A stretch of DNA of 64,000 nucleotides from positions 28,745,788-28,809,787 of the forward strand of contig CM055104.1 in NCBI GenBank assembly GCA_029204225.1, written 5' to 3'. Position 1 is the first letter of the stretch. Every line of letters starts with the position of its first letter. Positions 48,160-57,420 of this stretch are shown here, one piece after another. The position numbers and the translations under genes were made by a program. This DNA is from Diphasiastrum complanatum (taxonomy: Eukaryota > Streptophyta > Lycopodiopsida > Lycopodiales > Lycopodiaceae). A model generated the notes under the pieces. That model was not told the DNA's origin, made no database searches, and saw only the letters and a list, made by a program, of their open reading frames with translations.

Positions 48160-50470
48160 GTCCATCACTATTGCCTCTTCCATCCCATTCACCACCCAAG
48201 ACACTGTGTCTACACCCTCAATCTCCATTAATATGCAAGATTTCCAACTTTTCCCATGCACCCTTGTTATCATGAACCTCGTCATCTTCACCCCACCCAC
48301 TTCCCCAAACATCTTGGACACTTCCCTTCAATTTTCCATGCCCAACTTCGTTCCCTCCTTCGAACAACCTATCCCCCCCCCCCCCCCCCCCAATCCACAC
48401 ATCTGCCATTACTCCCACTTCTCCTTCTGCCAATTCCCCTAATCAGAATGTCAAGTTCTCCTTCTGCCCATTCCCCCACTCAGAATGTCAAGTCTGACAA
48501 ACCATTAGACGATGACACATTCCAAACCACATTTTTTATCTCTTTCTCTCTGCGTGTTGATCCAACCGCACTAGAGGATCTGGTACCAACAGAAGTCCTA
48601 ATTGAGGACGACGAAGACGAAGAGTGAGGCTATACCACAACAAGGCCCAGCTAGTACCTCCGCATCGGCTGCTCCACAAGACATCACGACGGCCTACTAG
48701 CTGTGGGGCACCTTGCTCAAGGACATGGTAGAGGCCAAACAAAAATTGGACGGCCGTGTAGTCAAGATGGCTACCGATAATACAAAGTTGTGTGCCGAGC
48801 TAGAACAGCTCCGACAAGAGAATCAAGTGATGCAACAACATAACCAAGCGGAGAAGGCCACATTCTTGAAGCTCGAGAAACACGAGGCAGCCCTTCAGGA
48901 CCATATTAAAGCTCTTTACAAGTTAGTGGTGGACGCAGTGTTGTAAAGCTACCTTTACAAGCTTTACTTCCGGCGCCATCGGCGCCAGCTATGTCCCCGG
49001 CGCCAGCAGCGCTCCTGCTGCTCCCGGCTCCAAAGGCGCCGGCGCCGCTCCCGGCGCCACTGTGACCAGAATCCAGCCGGCGCCAAGTTCCTATGGCTGA
49101 AAATCTTTGATCGGTTCTAGCGGAGTCCAGAGAGCTCAGATCGATGTGCAATCACCTCACACGATCTAGGCATGATTAAAGGAAGCCTGGGGATCAATAA
49201 AATATAGAGAGAGAAAATGACTTTCTAGAAAGAGAAAATCCTAGAGAGAGAAAAACGTGCTTTACCAGCTTGGGTAGAGTGCTTGGTATGAGGGGGGGTG
49301 CCGAATCACACCAATACTATAGGGGAGTGCGGGTTGCGACTCAGGGCGAGCTCCAACCAAGTCTCAGCCTCCCTTGCTGGAATGTTGTCATGGCTCTCGC
49401 CTTGGCATGCTAGCGCCCCGGAGACTAGGGTCGGTCACACACTTGAAATGTAACCTTCTCAGATTTATCAATAAAGTGGGATTTTCCTCAAGCTGACTCT
49501 GATTACCTTCTGGGTTTCAGTGTTCGGTAAAAGCGCTAGTTGTAAGGCCGCTTTCAAAATTTTTAACTTGGCACATAGCTGAGGGTCATGTCCCGGGACG
49601 CCAGCGGTATGCCATCGGGACCATTCGGTCCGTGGCGCCAGCGGTATGCTGTCGGGACCATTTGGTCCAGGAACTGGTTGTTTCCATATCTGTCGCGGCT
49701 TGTGGTTCTGAGTGTTCCTTGCATGAACGTGAATGGGTTAAGCTCTTGGGGAACGGGCTCTAACCTGTCGGCTGAGTTGGATGGCTTGCTTGGGTGGATG
49801 TTACCTGTTTATGGCTGTCCAGTCTGGCATGGCGCCAGGTTGGCTTCCAGCGCTCGTGACGAAGCTTTCAGTTGGTTAAGTCTGATGTAAGTCAGACCGC
49901 TTGCTTGGAATGGATGTTACTCGTTTGTAACGCTTCGAGTTGGTTAAGTTTGATGTATGTCGGGCGGCTTGCTTGAAGGGGAGTCACCCACATCGGGACC
50001 CCCGATCTGGCATGGCGCTAGGTTGGATCTCAATGTTGGTTTTCGGAACTTCAAGTTGGTTAAGTCTGATCGTTGTTGGCGAGTTGGCTGCTTGTATGTC
50101 AAGTGGGTTTGGATGGCAAGAGTTGAAGGCTGGGAAGCTAAGTCGTGGTTTCCGGCTCCCTTTGAGATGCCTGCGCTACATGCAGCTACCTCAGCGCAGC
50201 AGCAGCTAGCCCCGCTCCAGGCCCAATTACAAGTGGCCGAGATAGAAAACCAGCGCCTAGGAGCGGAGGTAGCAGTCCTCCACCAAGAAAGAACGGAGTG
50301 GCGAGCCCAACCAGTGCCAACACACGCTTGCTCACCCAACATGAGGCAAGTAGACTTACTATATCTTTGTATTGTGGGTCCAATCATGAGACTAGGACCA
50401 ATTGCACGTATGACGAGGCAATCAACGGGACACACATCCTGTCAATGGCAATGTGGGTCATGCATGAGTT
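48160..50470 (+). pseudogene. Proline-rich/acidic/coiled-coil family protein, copy A (interrupted)
   Basis: No known family recognised. Reading in pieces: VPSFEQPI and a proline run (48,345-48,395); KPLDDDTF, RVDPTALEDL and an acidic LIEDDEDEE (48,500-48,627); QQGPASTS; ITTAY then TAG at 48,698; then a coiled coil at 48,713-48,946 (EAKQKLDGRVVKMATDNTKL onward, heptads of Leu/Ala/Glu). An insert separates this from the remainder at 50,165-50,345 (QLAPLQAQLQVAEIENQRL, AEVAVLHQERTEW). The same order and many identical residues occur in copy B (57,420-56,440, minus). A 37-base tandem duplication at 48,421-48,494 shifts the frame. Possibly a retroelement gag-like protein; localisation and role unknown. 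Confidence 0.6.
48943..50160 (+). other. 1.2-kb insert inside coiled-coil copy A
   Basis: Absent from copy B, where the coiled coil is continuous. It begins with Pro/Ala-coding sequence packed with GGCGCC (48,974-49,083; PAPKAPAPLPAP reading), has AATAAA signals near 49,197 and 49,470, a 37-base tandem duplication (49,601 and 49,638) and degenerate repeats of GCTTGCTTGGRTGGATGTTA near 49,788 and 49,900. It is either an inserted element (LTR- or TRIM-like) or a retained intron. No terminal repeats established. Confidence 0.45.
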
Positions 50471-50705
50471 GCCACTAAAAGTCCTATATGTATAATGTTT
50501 TAAGTTTTTGATATACAGTCTTGCTATGTGGTTTGAGCTTGGAGAGTGCTTATTGAGTTGTTTTTTGGTCTATGATGTTATGTCCGTGTGACGTCCTTAT
50601 ATAATAGATGGCCCTCATAGCTTTGCTCGAGCATGGCATTATCCTAGAATACTTGGGCACATCATTCATAATAAACCAAAAAAAGAAAAAGCAAAAAATT
50701 CAGAA

Positions 50706-50779
50706 CGACCACAATGGGATTCGAACCCACGACCTTTGGATCCGAAGTCCAACGCGCTAATCCACTGCGCTATGCGGTC
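50706..50779 (-). tRNA. trnR-UCG: tRNA-Arg (anticodon TCG)
   Basis: The minus strand folds as a complete cloverleaf: acceptor GACCGCA with TGTGGTC, D arm with AGCGCAGTGGATTAGCGC, anticodon stem TTGGA/TCCAA around loop CTTCGGA (anticodon TCG, codon CGA), and T arm GTGGGTTCGAATCCCAT. No intron. No encoded CCA. A Pol III terminator-like T run follows (TTTTTT about 12 bases downstream). The conserved A and B box sequences are internal. It looks functional and stands alone in a transposon-rich stretch. Confidence 0.95.
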
Positions 50780-51600
50780 AGATACGTACAATTCATTTCA
50801 AGACACTTTATGATCTGCAAGCAATCAAACCTTCTGTATATCTAAACTCCACTGGAACAACTGAATGTGTTACATTGCTAGGAAAGTATGCATTCAACTT
50901 TACTTTCCTGTCTTGAAATTACACGTTTGATTTCAGAAACAGGACAAGCGCACTGCTTCCCTGAAGAAAATTTCAGCATTGCTGTATGCATTCGAGAAAT
51001 AAGACCTACTACTCAGAAGTTTTAAGTTCTTAAAGGTCGTGGCAAATAGTACATCCTGTGCCCAATTAGCCTGAAATATTTTCTAGCGTTTAATGGCTTC
51101 TGCATGTAACTTGATGCTGTAATCCACTCATTTGATCATCGCACACCTTTATTTTCCTCCACGTAATCTATCGTATGCTTAAGTGAACAAAAAAGTTTGC
51201 ACAGCACTTGAGTGAAGGTGCATTAAATCATGCAAAGATTCGCATTCCTCAGGAAGTATTTTTTAGCAGGACCCTGTCGGCTGTAGGCTCATAGGAACTT
51301 GTCCTCATTGTCAGTGGAAAGTTTGTAGAGAGCATAACAAAAAATCAGCAAACATTGGCGCCGTTGCTCCTGATAATCTTCTTCAATTTTGCTCACAGTC
51401 CATTTTTAATTCTATGTGATTCTGCTTGCCTGCATGAATTCTTGCATTCATCTTTTTTCTACCAACATGCATTGAATCTCTTCTCTGAGATCCGCATTCG
51501 ATCAACACCCAACCCCAAACAGTTCTAGAAACCCACCGCCCCCACCGCTATCCACCGTTTCTTGCATTTTTCTTAGGAGAGGAAGAATAGTTGGTTGAAC
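50780..51600. other. Spacer, no gene seen
   Basis: AT-rich unique-looking sequence between the tRNA and the CATCCGACG repeat field. No ORF or repeat recognised. Confidence 0.5.
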
Positions 51601-51639
51601 CGCCGCTTGCACCCGACACCCTAAATTAAAAAAATTACA

Positions 51640-52065
51640 TCCGATGTGCACCCGACGACGAGCTAAAAAACTCCTGTCCGATGATTGTATCCGACGACCT
51701 ACGTCCAACGATTGCATCTGACTACCGGTTAAAAACATTTCTGTCCGATGATTGCATCCGATGACTTTGTGTTCGATGATTGCATCCGACGACTAATCAA
51801 AACCATTGTATCCGACGACCAACCTAAATATTCCATCCGACGAGATTCTGTCCGACGTTGCATCCGACAAATTCCATCTGACGATTGCATTTGACGTTGC
51901 ATTTGACGATCTCCGACATGCATCCAACGACTTGCAGCCGATAATGTTGCATCCGATAGTGCATCTGAACTTAATTCCCATCTGACGTTGTATCCGACAG
52001 TTGCAGTCGACGTCTACATCCAATTTGCATCCGACATTGTCAATCCAGTTGCATTCGACGAGCTT
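51640..52065. repeat. CATCCGACG short-unit degenerate repeat field
   Basis: The core TTGCATCCGACGA and one- or two-base variants (CATCTGACG, CATTTGACG, TGTCCGATG) occur more than 20 times in about 430 bases at irregular 10-35 base spacing. The motif is CpG-rich against an AT-rich surround. Minus-strand open frames across it are repeat translations. Confidence 0.8.
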
Positions 52066-52188
52066 CTACTCAGATCTGACAAAACATTTTTTTATAGAAT
52101 TTCTATTGGAAATCTAATTCTATTCTAAGGTACTGTCAATCACACATATAAAAAAAAAGCAAAGAAGAATTGAATATGACCAGTTCTC

Positions 52189-52490
52189 ATGACCAACATA
52201 CCAGAAGAAGTTATGGATGAGTTCACACCGAGCAATCATCCAAATGATGAAAACAACTCCTATCATCTTAGATCTCAGGTAAATCAAGATCTTGGACCAT
52301 CCATATGGAGACCTAATCAATTTGATAACCATGACGATCAACCTGTTCAACATGCTCACCATACCGCAAGATCCGATAAATGAACACCCAGATTGGAATT
52401 ACCAAACTTCGACAATAATGTAGACCCTCATAGATTTTTACAAGTCTTTGAGAATGCATGCGAAGTATATGGAGAATATATTGAATGACG
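52189..52490 (+). pseudogene. Gypsy gag fragment
   Basis: The plus strand reads a polar N-terminal stretch, TGA at 52,381, then LELPNFDNNVDPHRFLQVFE and ACEVYGEYIE, the LPxFxGxxDPxxFLxxFE start of gypsy capsid. It ends at TGA 52,486 and homology fades. It lies only about 130 bases upstream of the copia gag but belongs to a different element class. Confidence 0.55.
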
Positions 52491-52623
52491 ACGCCTGCCA
52501 GTCACATAAGAGATTTGAGAGGTTCCATATCTTTGTGATTTCTTCTTGAGTTCATTTTTTGACATTCAAGAGAGTGATTTGTGCATTGGAACAAGTTGAA
52601 AGAGAAGATCAGGTCATTGCAAC

Positions 52624-53599
52624 ATGGCTACAAGTGGTGGCTTTATGTTGGAGAGCAATGATAGGCTTACCTCAATCAACTATTCTACTTGGAAGGTGAG
52701 GATGGAGTCCTTATTAGAGATGAATGAGTTGATGGAGATTGTTGCAGGTGTGGAGGAGAGGCCTCAAGCACCTCAAGATCAAGTGAGGTATGACGAGAGA
52801 GCAAAGAAAGCTCTACACATGATTAAGATGAATGTTACCAATGAACTTCTCAAGGAAGTTGGTAAGTGCACATCATCTTTGGAGGCTTGGGAAGCTTTAA
52901 AGAAGCTTTATGAATCCAAGTCTACATCAAGAGTGCTTAATCTTAGGAGGCAAATCTTTCAAAGTTTTCAAAAGAAGGAAGAGAGTACTCATGCTTTTGT
53001 TTTGAGGGTTAAAGCATTCAATGATGAGTTAGCATGTATTGATGAAAGCATTAAGGAGGTAGAACTTGTTCAAGTTATACTTAATGGCTTGTTGGATGAT
53101 CATGCTAATCTTTATTCAAAAGACTTTGCCAAGTACTGTGGATTTGCAAGAGATCTTGGTGAATGAGGATTATAGGCTTCAATCAAGAGGAGGTGGATCT
53201 ACATCGACATCTCATTATGAAGAGGATGCTATGTACATCAAAGGCAAGTTCAAGGGCAAAGGCAAAGGCAAGTGGTCTAAAGGGCAAGATCAAGGTGAGA
53301 CTTCTTCTTTCGGCAAAAAGAAAGATAAGTCTAAGTTGAAATGCTTTTATTGTGGAATCAAAGGGCATTTTGCAAATGAATGTTTGAAGAAGCAAAGAGA
53401 TGAAGGTAGCAAGCAAATCAACTTTACTACTAATGATGAGGATCTAGGTGGTGGTGATTCTCTTTTGATGTGTTCTTCAAGTCTAATATCAAGTGAAGGT
53501 GACAAAGATTCATGGTGGATTGATAGTGGAGCTAGTTCACACATGACTAGTCACAAGGAGTTCTTTACTTCTTTGGTCACTTATGATGGAGCCAAGTAA
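52624..53599 (+). pseudogene. Copia gag and protease (one frameshift, ends at an in-frame TAA)
   Basis: ATG at 52,624 opens a copia capsid protein: NYSTWKVRMESLLE, LEAWEALKKLYESKSTSRVL, IFQSFQKKEESTHAFV. A single frame change near 53,140 moves the reading to the second frame, which carries DLQEILVNEDYRLQSR, a basic Lys/Gly stretch, an intact CCHC knuckle CFYCGIKGHFANEC (53,342-53,383), and the aspartic protease active site WWIDSGASSHMTSH. It stops at TAA 53,597-53,599, exactly in frame with the 863-codon ORF beginning ten bases later. Apart from these two lesions the domains look well kept. Upstream LTR and primer site are not found. Confidence 0.85.
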
Positions 53600-53608
53600 G
53601 CAATTCAC

Positions 53609-56200
53609 ATGGCCAATGGCGGTGAGTGTGTGATCGAAGGTATTGGTTCAATTCCTATTTGTCTCTCTACTAATAGGAAAGCAAGACTTGATGGTGTTCT
53701 TTACATTCCTTCACTTTCAAAGAATTTGTTAAGTGTTGGTCAAATGATAGAGAAAGGATACATGGCAAAGTTTGGGGGTGATGCTTGTTTCATTACAAAG
53801 GAAGAAGTCTTGGTTGCTAGGGGCAATAAACAAGGTAGACTTTTCAAGCTTGATGCTTTTGTTATGGCTAACAAAAAGGATGGAATGGAAAAGGAGATTG
53901 GTCTCAACTTTCCAAAGTTACCTTTTAGCACCAATAAGATTGGTGGATCTTATGCAAAGTCTAAAAAGCTTCCTTATGTTAGATCTAGGTCAAGATCTAA
54001 TATGCTTCTTGGAGATGTTCATCTTTGTGCTAACTTGGCTAGTCTTGAGGATAATGATGGTGTTTCAAAGGTTCTTCATGGCAAGTGCAAGCATGCAAAA
54101 GTTAAGGAAAGAGCTAACTTCATCAATGGAGGAGAAGGTTCTTCCTTGGAAAAGATTGTTGCTAATGATTTCTTTGATCATATGGAAAAGGATGTTGCTA
54201 GGTGCATGCATGAAGGAGGTGGTTCTTCTACATTCTTTTGTTATGATTCCAAGAAAGTCATTTTTCCAGAAAGTAGAGTCACATGTCTTCATAAAGAGAG
54301 TAGATCAAATGGTTCTATCAAGAGACTTGGTGAGGAAGATAGTCACAAGTCAAGAAGAAGAGAAGTATGTGAAGAATTCAAAGTAGGATGTACTTTGAAT
54401 GATGTCATTGTGAATGATAGTGAGGAAGAAGAATTATCATATGAGTCATTACCTAAAACATTGAGTATAAGTTCTTGTTTGAAAAAAGAGAGTACTTCAA
54501 TCATCCTTATGTTGAAGGTACTAATCATTTTTTTCATGGCTTCCAATGTTTTTGAGGTTTCTACTTCTTATGATGCAATCATTGAGAGGGAGTCTTATGA
54601 AGGAAAGAGCAATGAAAGATTGGTTCTTGGGAAGATCCAAGGCATGGATCTCACATCTCTTCATCAACTCAAAAAATTCTATGATTGTGAATTGATCACT
54701 CATGACCGAGATGGCAAAAGGTTGGTTGCAGAAGACTACATGGAGCAAATCGAGAGGCAATTTCTTCTTCAAGGCAAGGGAGATCTCATTGGTGAGCTTA
54801 TTGAGGTTTGTTATGGACTCAAGAGGGCTGGATTTCTTAGGTTTGATACTCATCTTCACCTACTCTACTTCATGTTAAATGGAAAGTTTGGAATCTATCT
54901 TTTGATTTATGATGGTGACATTGATGACATTGTTTTCACTAACTTTTGTGGAAGATCGAGATCAAGCATGGATGAGATCTTGTTGGATCTAGATCATATG
55001 TTTGAGAGGGAGTATTTCCAAAGGTTCAGGTCTGAATATATTCAGATCTTTGATATCTTTGATGACCAAGAGAAAGGTAAGCAAGTGGAAGCGACTCATT
55101 TTGCTTTACTCACATGTCTTGGAGAATTTTCTTGTGTAGATGATGCTATGCAAGTGGATATTGGTTCTCATGGTTTTCATACTGGAAAAGCAAGTAATGG
55201 ATCTAGAAGGAAAAGTTTGTTCAATGACTTTGATGTTCAAGAGGAAGATCAAGAGGTTGGTCTCAAAGGGCTTCAACGACACAAAAGGAAAGGTGGCAAT
55301 TTGGAGCTAGTCAAGAGCATCAAAGGAAGCTTATTTGGCAAAGATGTTATGGATTTGTTTTTGCAACTTATTGAAGACTCAATTAAGGTCAAAGGAGCAG
55401 CAATGAAGTGTTGTTCAAGTTTACTTTACTTGTTCTATCTCATGTTTGAGCTATTTCATGTGGATGTGTGCAAATTGTCAAGATATGGACAAACTAGCTA
55501 CATTGTCTTGCAATATCTTATTGTTGGAGTTGTACTAGCATTCTTGGCTGGTTTTGCTGATGGAAATGAAGTTATTGGAGGTTCATTATGTCACTCATTT
55601 ATGGCTAAGTTCTCAAGTGTTGAACTACTTGGTGCCAATACTTGGAGATTGTCAATTTTTGGTGAATTCATGGTCATTTTCTTGTGTCAAGTAGATCTTG
55701 AAGATGGACTAGTGCAAACTACTTGGTTTATGGAGTCATGTGGTGCTAGATTTGCATCATGTATGTACTCACCTACTCATGGATCTCCAAGGTTTGATGG
55801 TTTCTTGTGGCAAGATGGAGATGGAGGCTCATTCATGGAGTTTTATGGTGGAGTCATATCAAGAAAGGACAAAGTTGGAGGAGACAAGCAAGCAAATGGT
55901 CATCACTCACATTTATTGTTTGGTTGCTGTAATTTTCCAGAGAGTTCAAAGTTTGAAACATGGAGGAATCATTTCATTCACATTCTATTTGATTTTTCAT
56001 GTTCTAGTTATATCTTGATGTGTAAAATTGATGTAAGAAATAGTGAAGCATCCAATTTGGACACTATTCTCTATATCAATTATGAAAGATACTTTAGAAC
56101 CTTAGAAAGAAGATCTATACTTAGGATGGAGATCATTCTAAAGTTGGATCAAAGTTCTATTGTCAAAACTATGCCAAAACTAGTTGAAGAGGGAGTGTGA
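53609..56200 (+). CDS. 863-residue copia-pol-like protein lacking catalytic motifs
   Basis: ATG 53,609 opens 863 codons without a stop. Residues 1-85 continue the copia protease/pre-integrase region (VLYIPSLSKNLLSVGQMIEK). Residues 132-172 look like a zinc-binding domain with most ligands lost (HGKCKHAKVKERANF instead of CxxC). Residues 374-444 match copia RT: EDYMEQIERQF, GKGDLIGELIEVCYGLKRAG, RFDTHL, NGKF, YLLIYDGDIDDIVFT. The RT motif A aspartate is gone (HQLKKFYDCEL for HQxDVKTAFL), and Y-V-D-D is replaced by YDGDIDD. Hydrophobic segments at 297-311, 601-617 and 629-650 could span a membrane. The end overlaps a polypurine tract and LTR start. Either a non-autonomous element protein under selection or an unusual recent composite; function unknown. 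Confidence 0.6.
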   Translation: MANGGECVIEGIGSIPICLSTNRKARLDGVLYIPSLSKNLLSVGQMIEKGYMAKFGGDACFITKEEVLVARGNKQGRLFKLDAFVMANKKDGMEKEIGLNFPKLPFSTNKIGGSYAKSKKLPYVRSRSRSNMLLGDVHLCANLASLEDNDGVSKVLHGKCKHAKVKERANFINGGEGSSLEKIVANDFFDHMEKDVARCMHEGGGSSTFFCYDSKKVIFPESRVTCLHKESRSNGSIKRLGEEDSHKSRRREVCEEFKVGCTLNDVIVNDSEEEELSYESLPKTLSISSCLKKESTSIILMLKVLIIFFMASNVFEVSTSYDAIIERESYEGKSNERLVLGKIQGMDLTSLHQLKKFYDCELITHDRDGKRLVAEDYMEQIERQFLLQGKGDLIGELIEVCYGLKRAGFLRFDTHLHLLYFMLNGKFGIYLLIYDGDIDDIVFTNFCGRSRSSMDEILLDLDHMFEREYFQRFRSEYIQIFDIFDDQEKGKQVEATHFALLTCLGEFSCVDDAMQVDIGSHGFHTGKASNGSRRKSLFNDFDVQEEDQEVGLKGLQRHKRKGGNLELVKSIKGSLFGKDVMDLFLQLIEDSIKVKGAAMKCCSSLLYLFYLMFELFHVDVCKLSRYGQTSYIVLQYLIVGVVLAFLAGFADGNEVIGGSLCHSFMAKFSSVELLGANTWRLSIFGEFMVIFLCQVDLEDGLVQTTWFMESCGARFASCMYSPTHGSPRFDGFLWQDGDGGSFMEFYGGVISRKDKVGGDKQANGHHSHLLFGCCNFPESSKFETWRNHFIHILFDFSCSSYILMCKIDVRNSEASNLDTILYINYERYFRTLERRSILRMEIILKLDQSSIVKTMPKLVEEGV

Positions 56201-56425
56201 GAGATTTCAACTAGTTTAGTCTAGTTTAGTCACATTTTGGTAAATTGTCAATAAGAGGCCAAAAATCATTTTAGACTTAGAGATAAACTTTTTGAAGTTA
56301 TATTAGTTTAAAATACATTCAATTTAGTAAATAGATCAGATAAAATCGCGATTGAGGACACTGATATTAATTTGATTTATTCAAATTTGTATTGTGTTCT
56401 CTGTGGAAAAGTAATTATTATTTTT
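56186..56425 (+). mobile_element. Polypurine tract and partial 3' LTR of the copia-like element
   Basis: GAAGAGGGAG (56,186-56,195) is followed by TGTGAGAGATTTCAACTAG, an LTR start. The TGA of the 863-codon ORF lies within the first bases of the LTR. LTR-like AT-rich sequence runs to about 56,425, where coiled-coil copy B begins on the other strand, so the LTR is truncated or short. No matching 5' LTR in the window. Confidence 0.6.
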
Positions 56426-56439
56426 CCTAGAGGGTGGCG

Positions 56440-57420
56440 GTGGAATCACCATTGTGGTTGATTGCGGTTGCTGCTCCATACTCTTCTGGAAAGCCTTTAG
56501 AGCATTTTTTGTCTGTGCCAACTCTTGCAATGCCCCGCACCGATAGTTGTCGAATTCGTCCTTGTACTTGGCAAATGTATCGGTATAGACCTACACATGT
56601 TTTCTGAGGAGATCCACCTCGGCTTGGCTGAGGGGTCTATTGATGGGTGCAGGTTGTGCCAGCCACGCCATCTTCTTTGCTTGTAGGGCAATCACCTCTG
56701 CTTCCAAGCGTTAGTTTTCTGTCTCCAGTACTGAAATTTGGGCTTGGAGCAGAGTGAGACATTGCTGTAGCTGTTGCTGGATCTCCTGGACCTTGGTCTG
56801 AGCATCCGTGGTAGATTTGGATAGGGCTATGACATACCCTTGGAGATCCGCTTCATACTTCTTGAGCTTTTCCACCTCAGCTTTTTCTGATTGTTCATGT
56901 TGTTGGGCGATCAGCAGGGCTTGTTGCAGCTGACTGATCTCAGTCTGTAGCTGAGTGTTGCTCGTTGCTAGCTCCAATACACGACCGTCCAGCTTTGTTT
57001 TGGCAGCTACCGCTTCTTGGACATAAGTTCCCAAGATTTGGTAGGCCATCGTGATGTTCGTAGTAGGACCGGCCGTACGCTGGTGCTAACAGGGGCTTGT
57101 TGTGAGGAGGCCCCGACGATCTATATTGTGTCGTCATCCTCTTTGATAAGTTTCTCTGAAGATTTCATGCCATTAGGTGTGGTGGGGTCAGCACGATCTG
57201 GAGAAGGTACGAACACTATCTATACAAATGCATCATCAAACAATGGTTGGTCGACCTCGGCAGCCTTTACTGGAGAAGTGGGGGGGTGAGAAGAGCAGAA
57301 GTGGAAATGGGGGTAAGAACAGATTGTTCAAACGAAGGAATGAGAGGAACAGAGGGAAATTGGAGTGTGGTTTGCGGAGATGTAGGAGAGGTGTCGTACT
57401 ATACCAATAAGGTTAATATA
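56440..57420 (-). pseudogene. Proline-rich/acidic/coiled-coil family protein, copy B
   Basis: No known family recognised. On the minus strand in order: IPSFEQSV (about 57,330), QPLFDDAF then TAG, ADPTTPN, LIKEDDD (about 57,145), QQAPVSTS, NITMAYQILGTY, then a coiled coil 57,049-56,711 with AAKTKLDGRVLELATSNTQL and TDAQTKVQEIQQQLQQ. A TAA at 56,711-56,713 interrupts it; the frame continues with RLEAEVIALQAKKMAWLAQP, RPLSQAEVDLLRKHV and ends near a VIPPPP stretch at about 56,430. The coiled coil is about 110 residues before the stop. It aligns with copy A throughout. A frame change lies between QQAPVSTS and NITMAY. No RNA-binding or enzymatic motif seen. Confidence 0.6.

Noticed and set aside
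48134-48442. Independent 102-codon Pro-rich gene
   Set aside because: It is the first part of coiled-coil family copy A in a frame disturbed by a 37-base tandem duplication.
51640-52065. Possible CRISPR-like array
   Set aside because: Units are degenerate, spacing is irregular, there are no spacer-like unique segments, and the genome is a plant nucleus.
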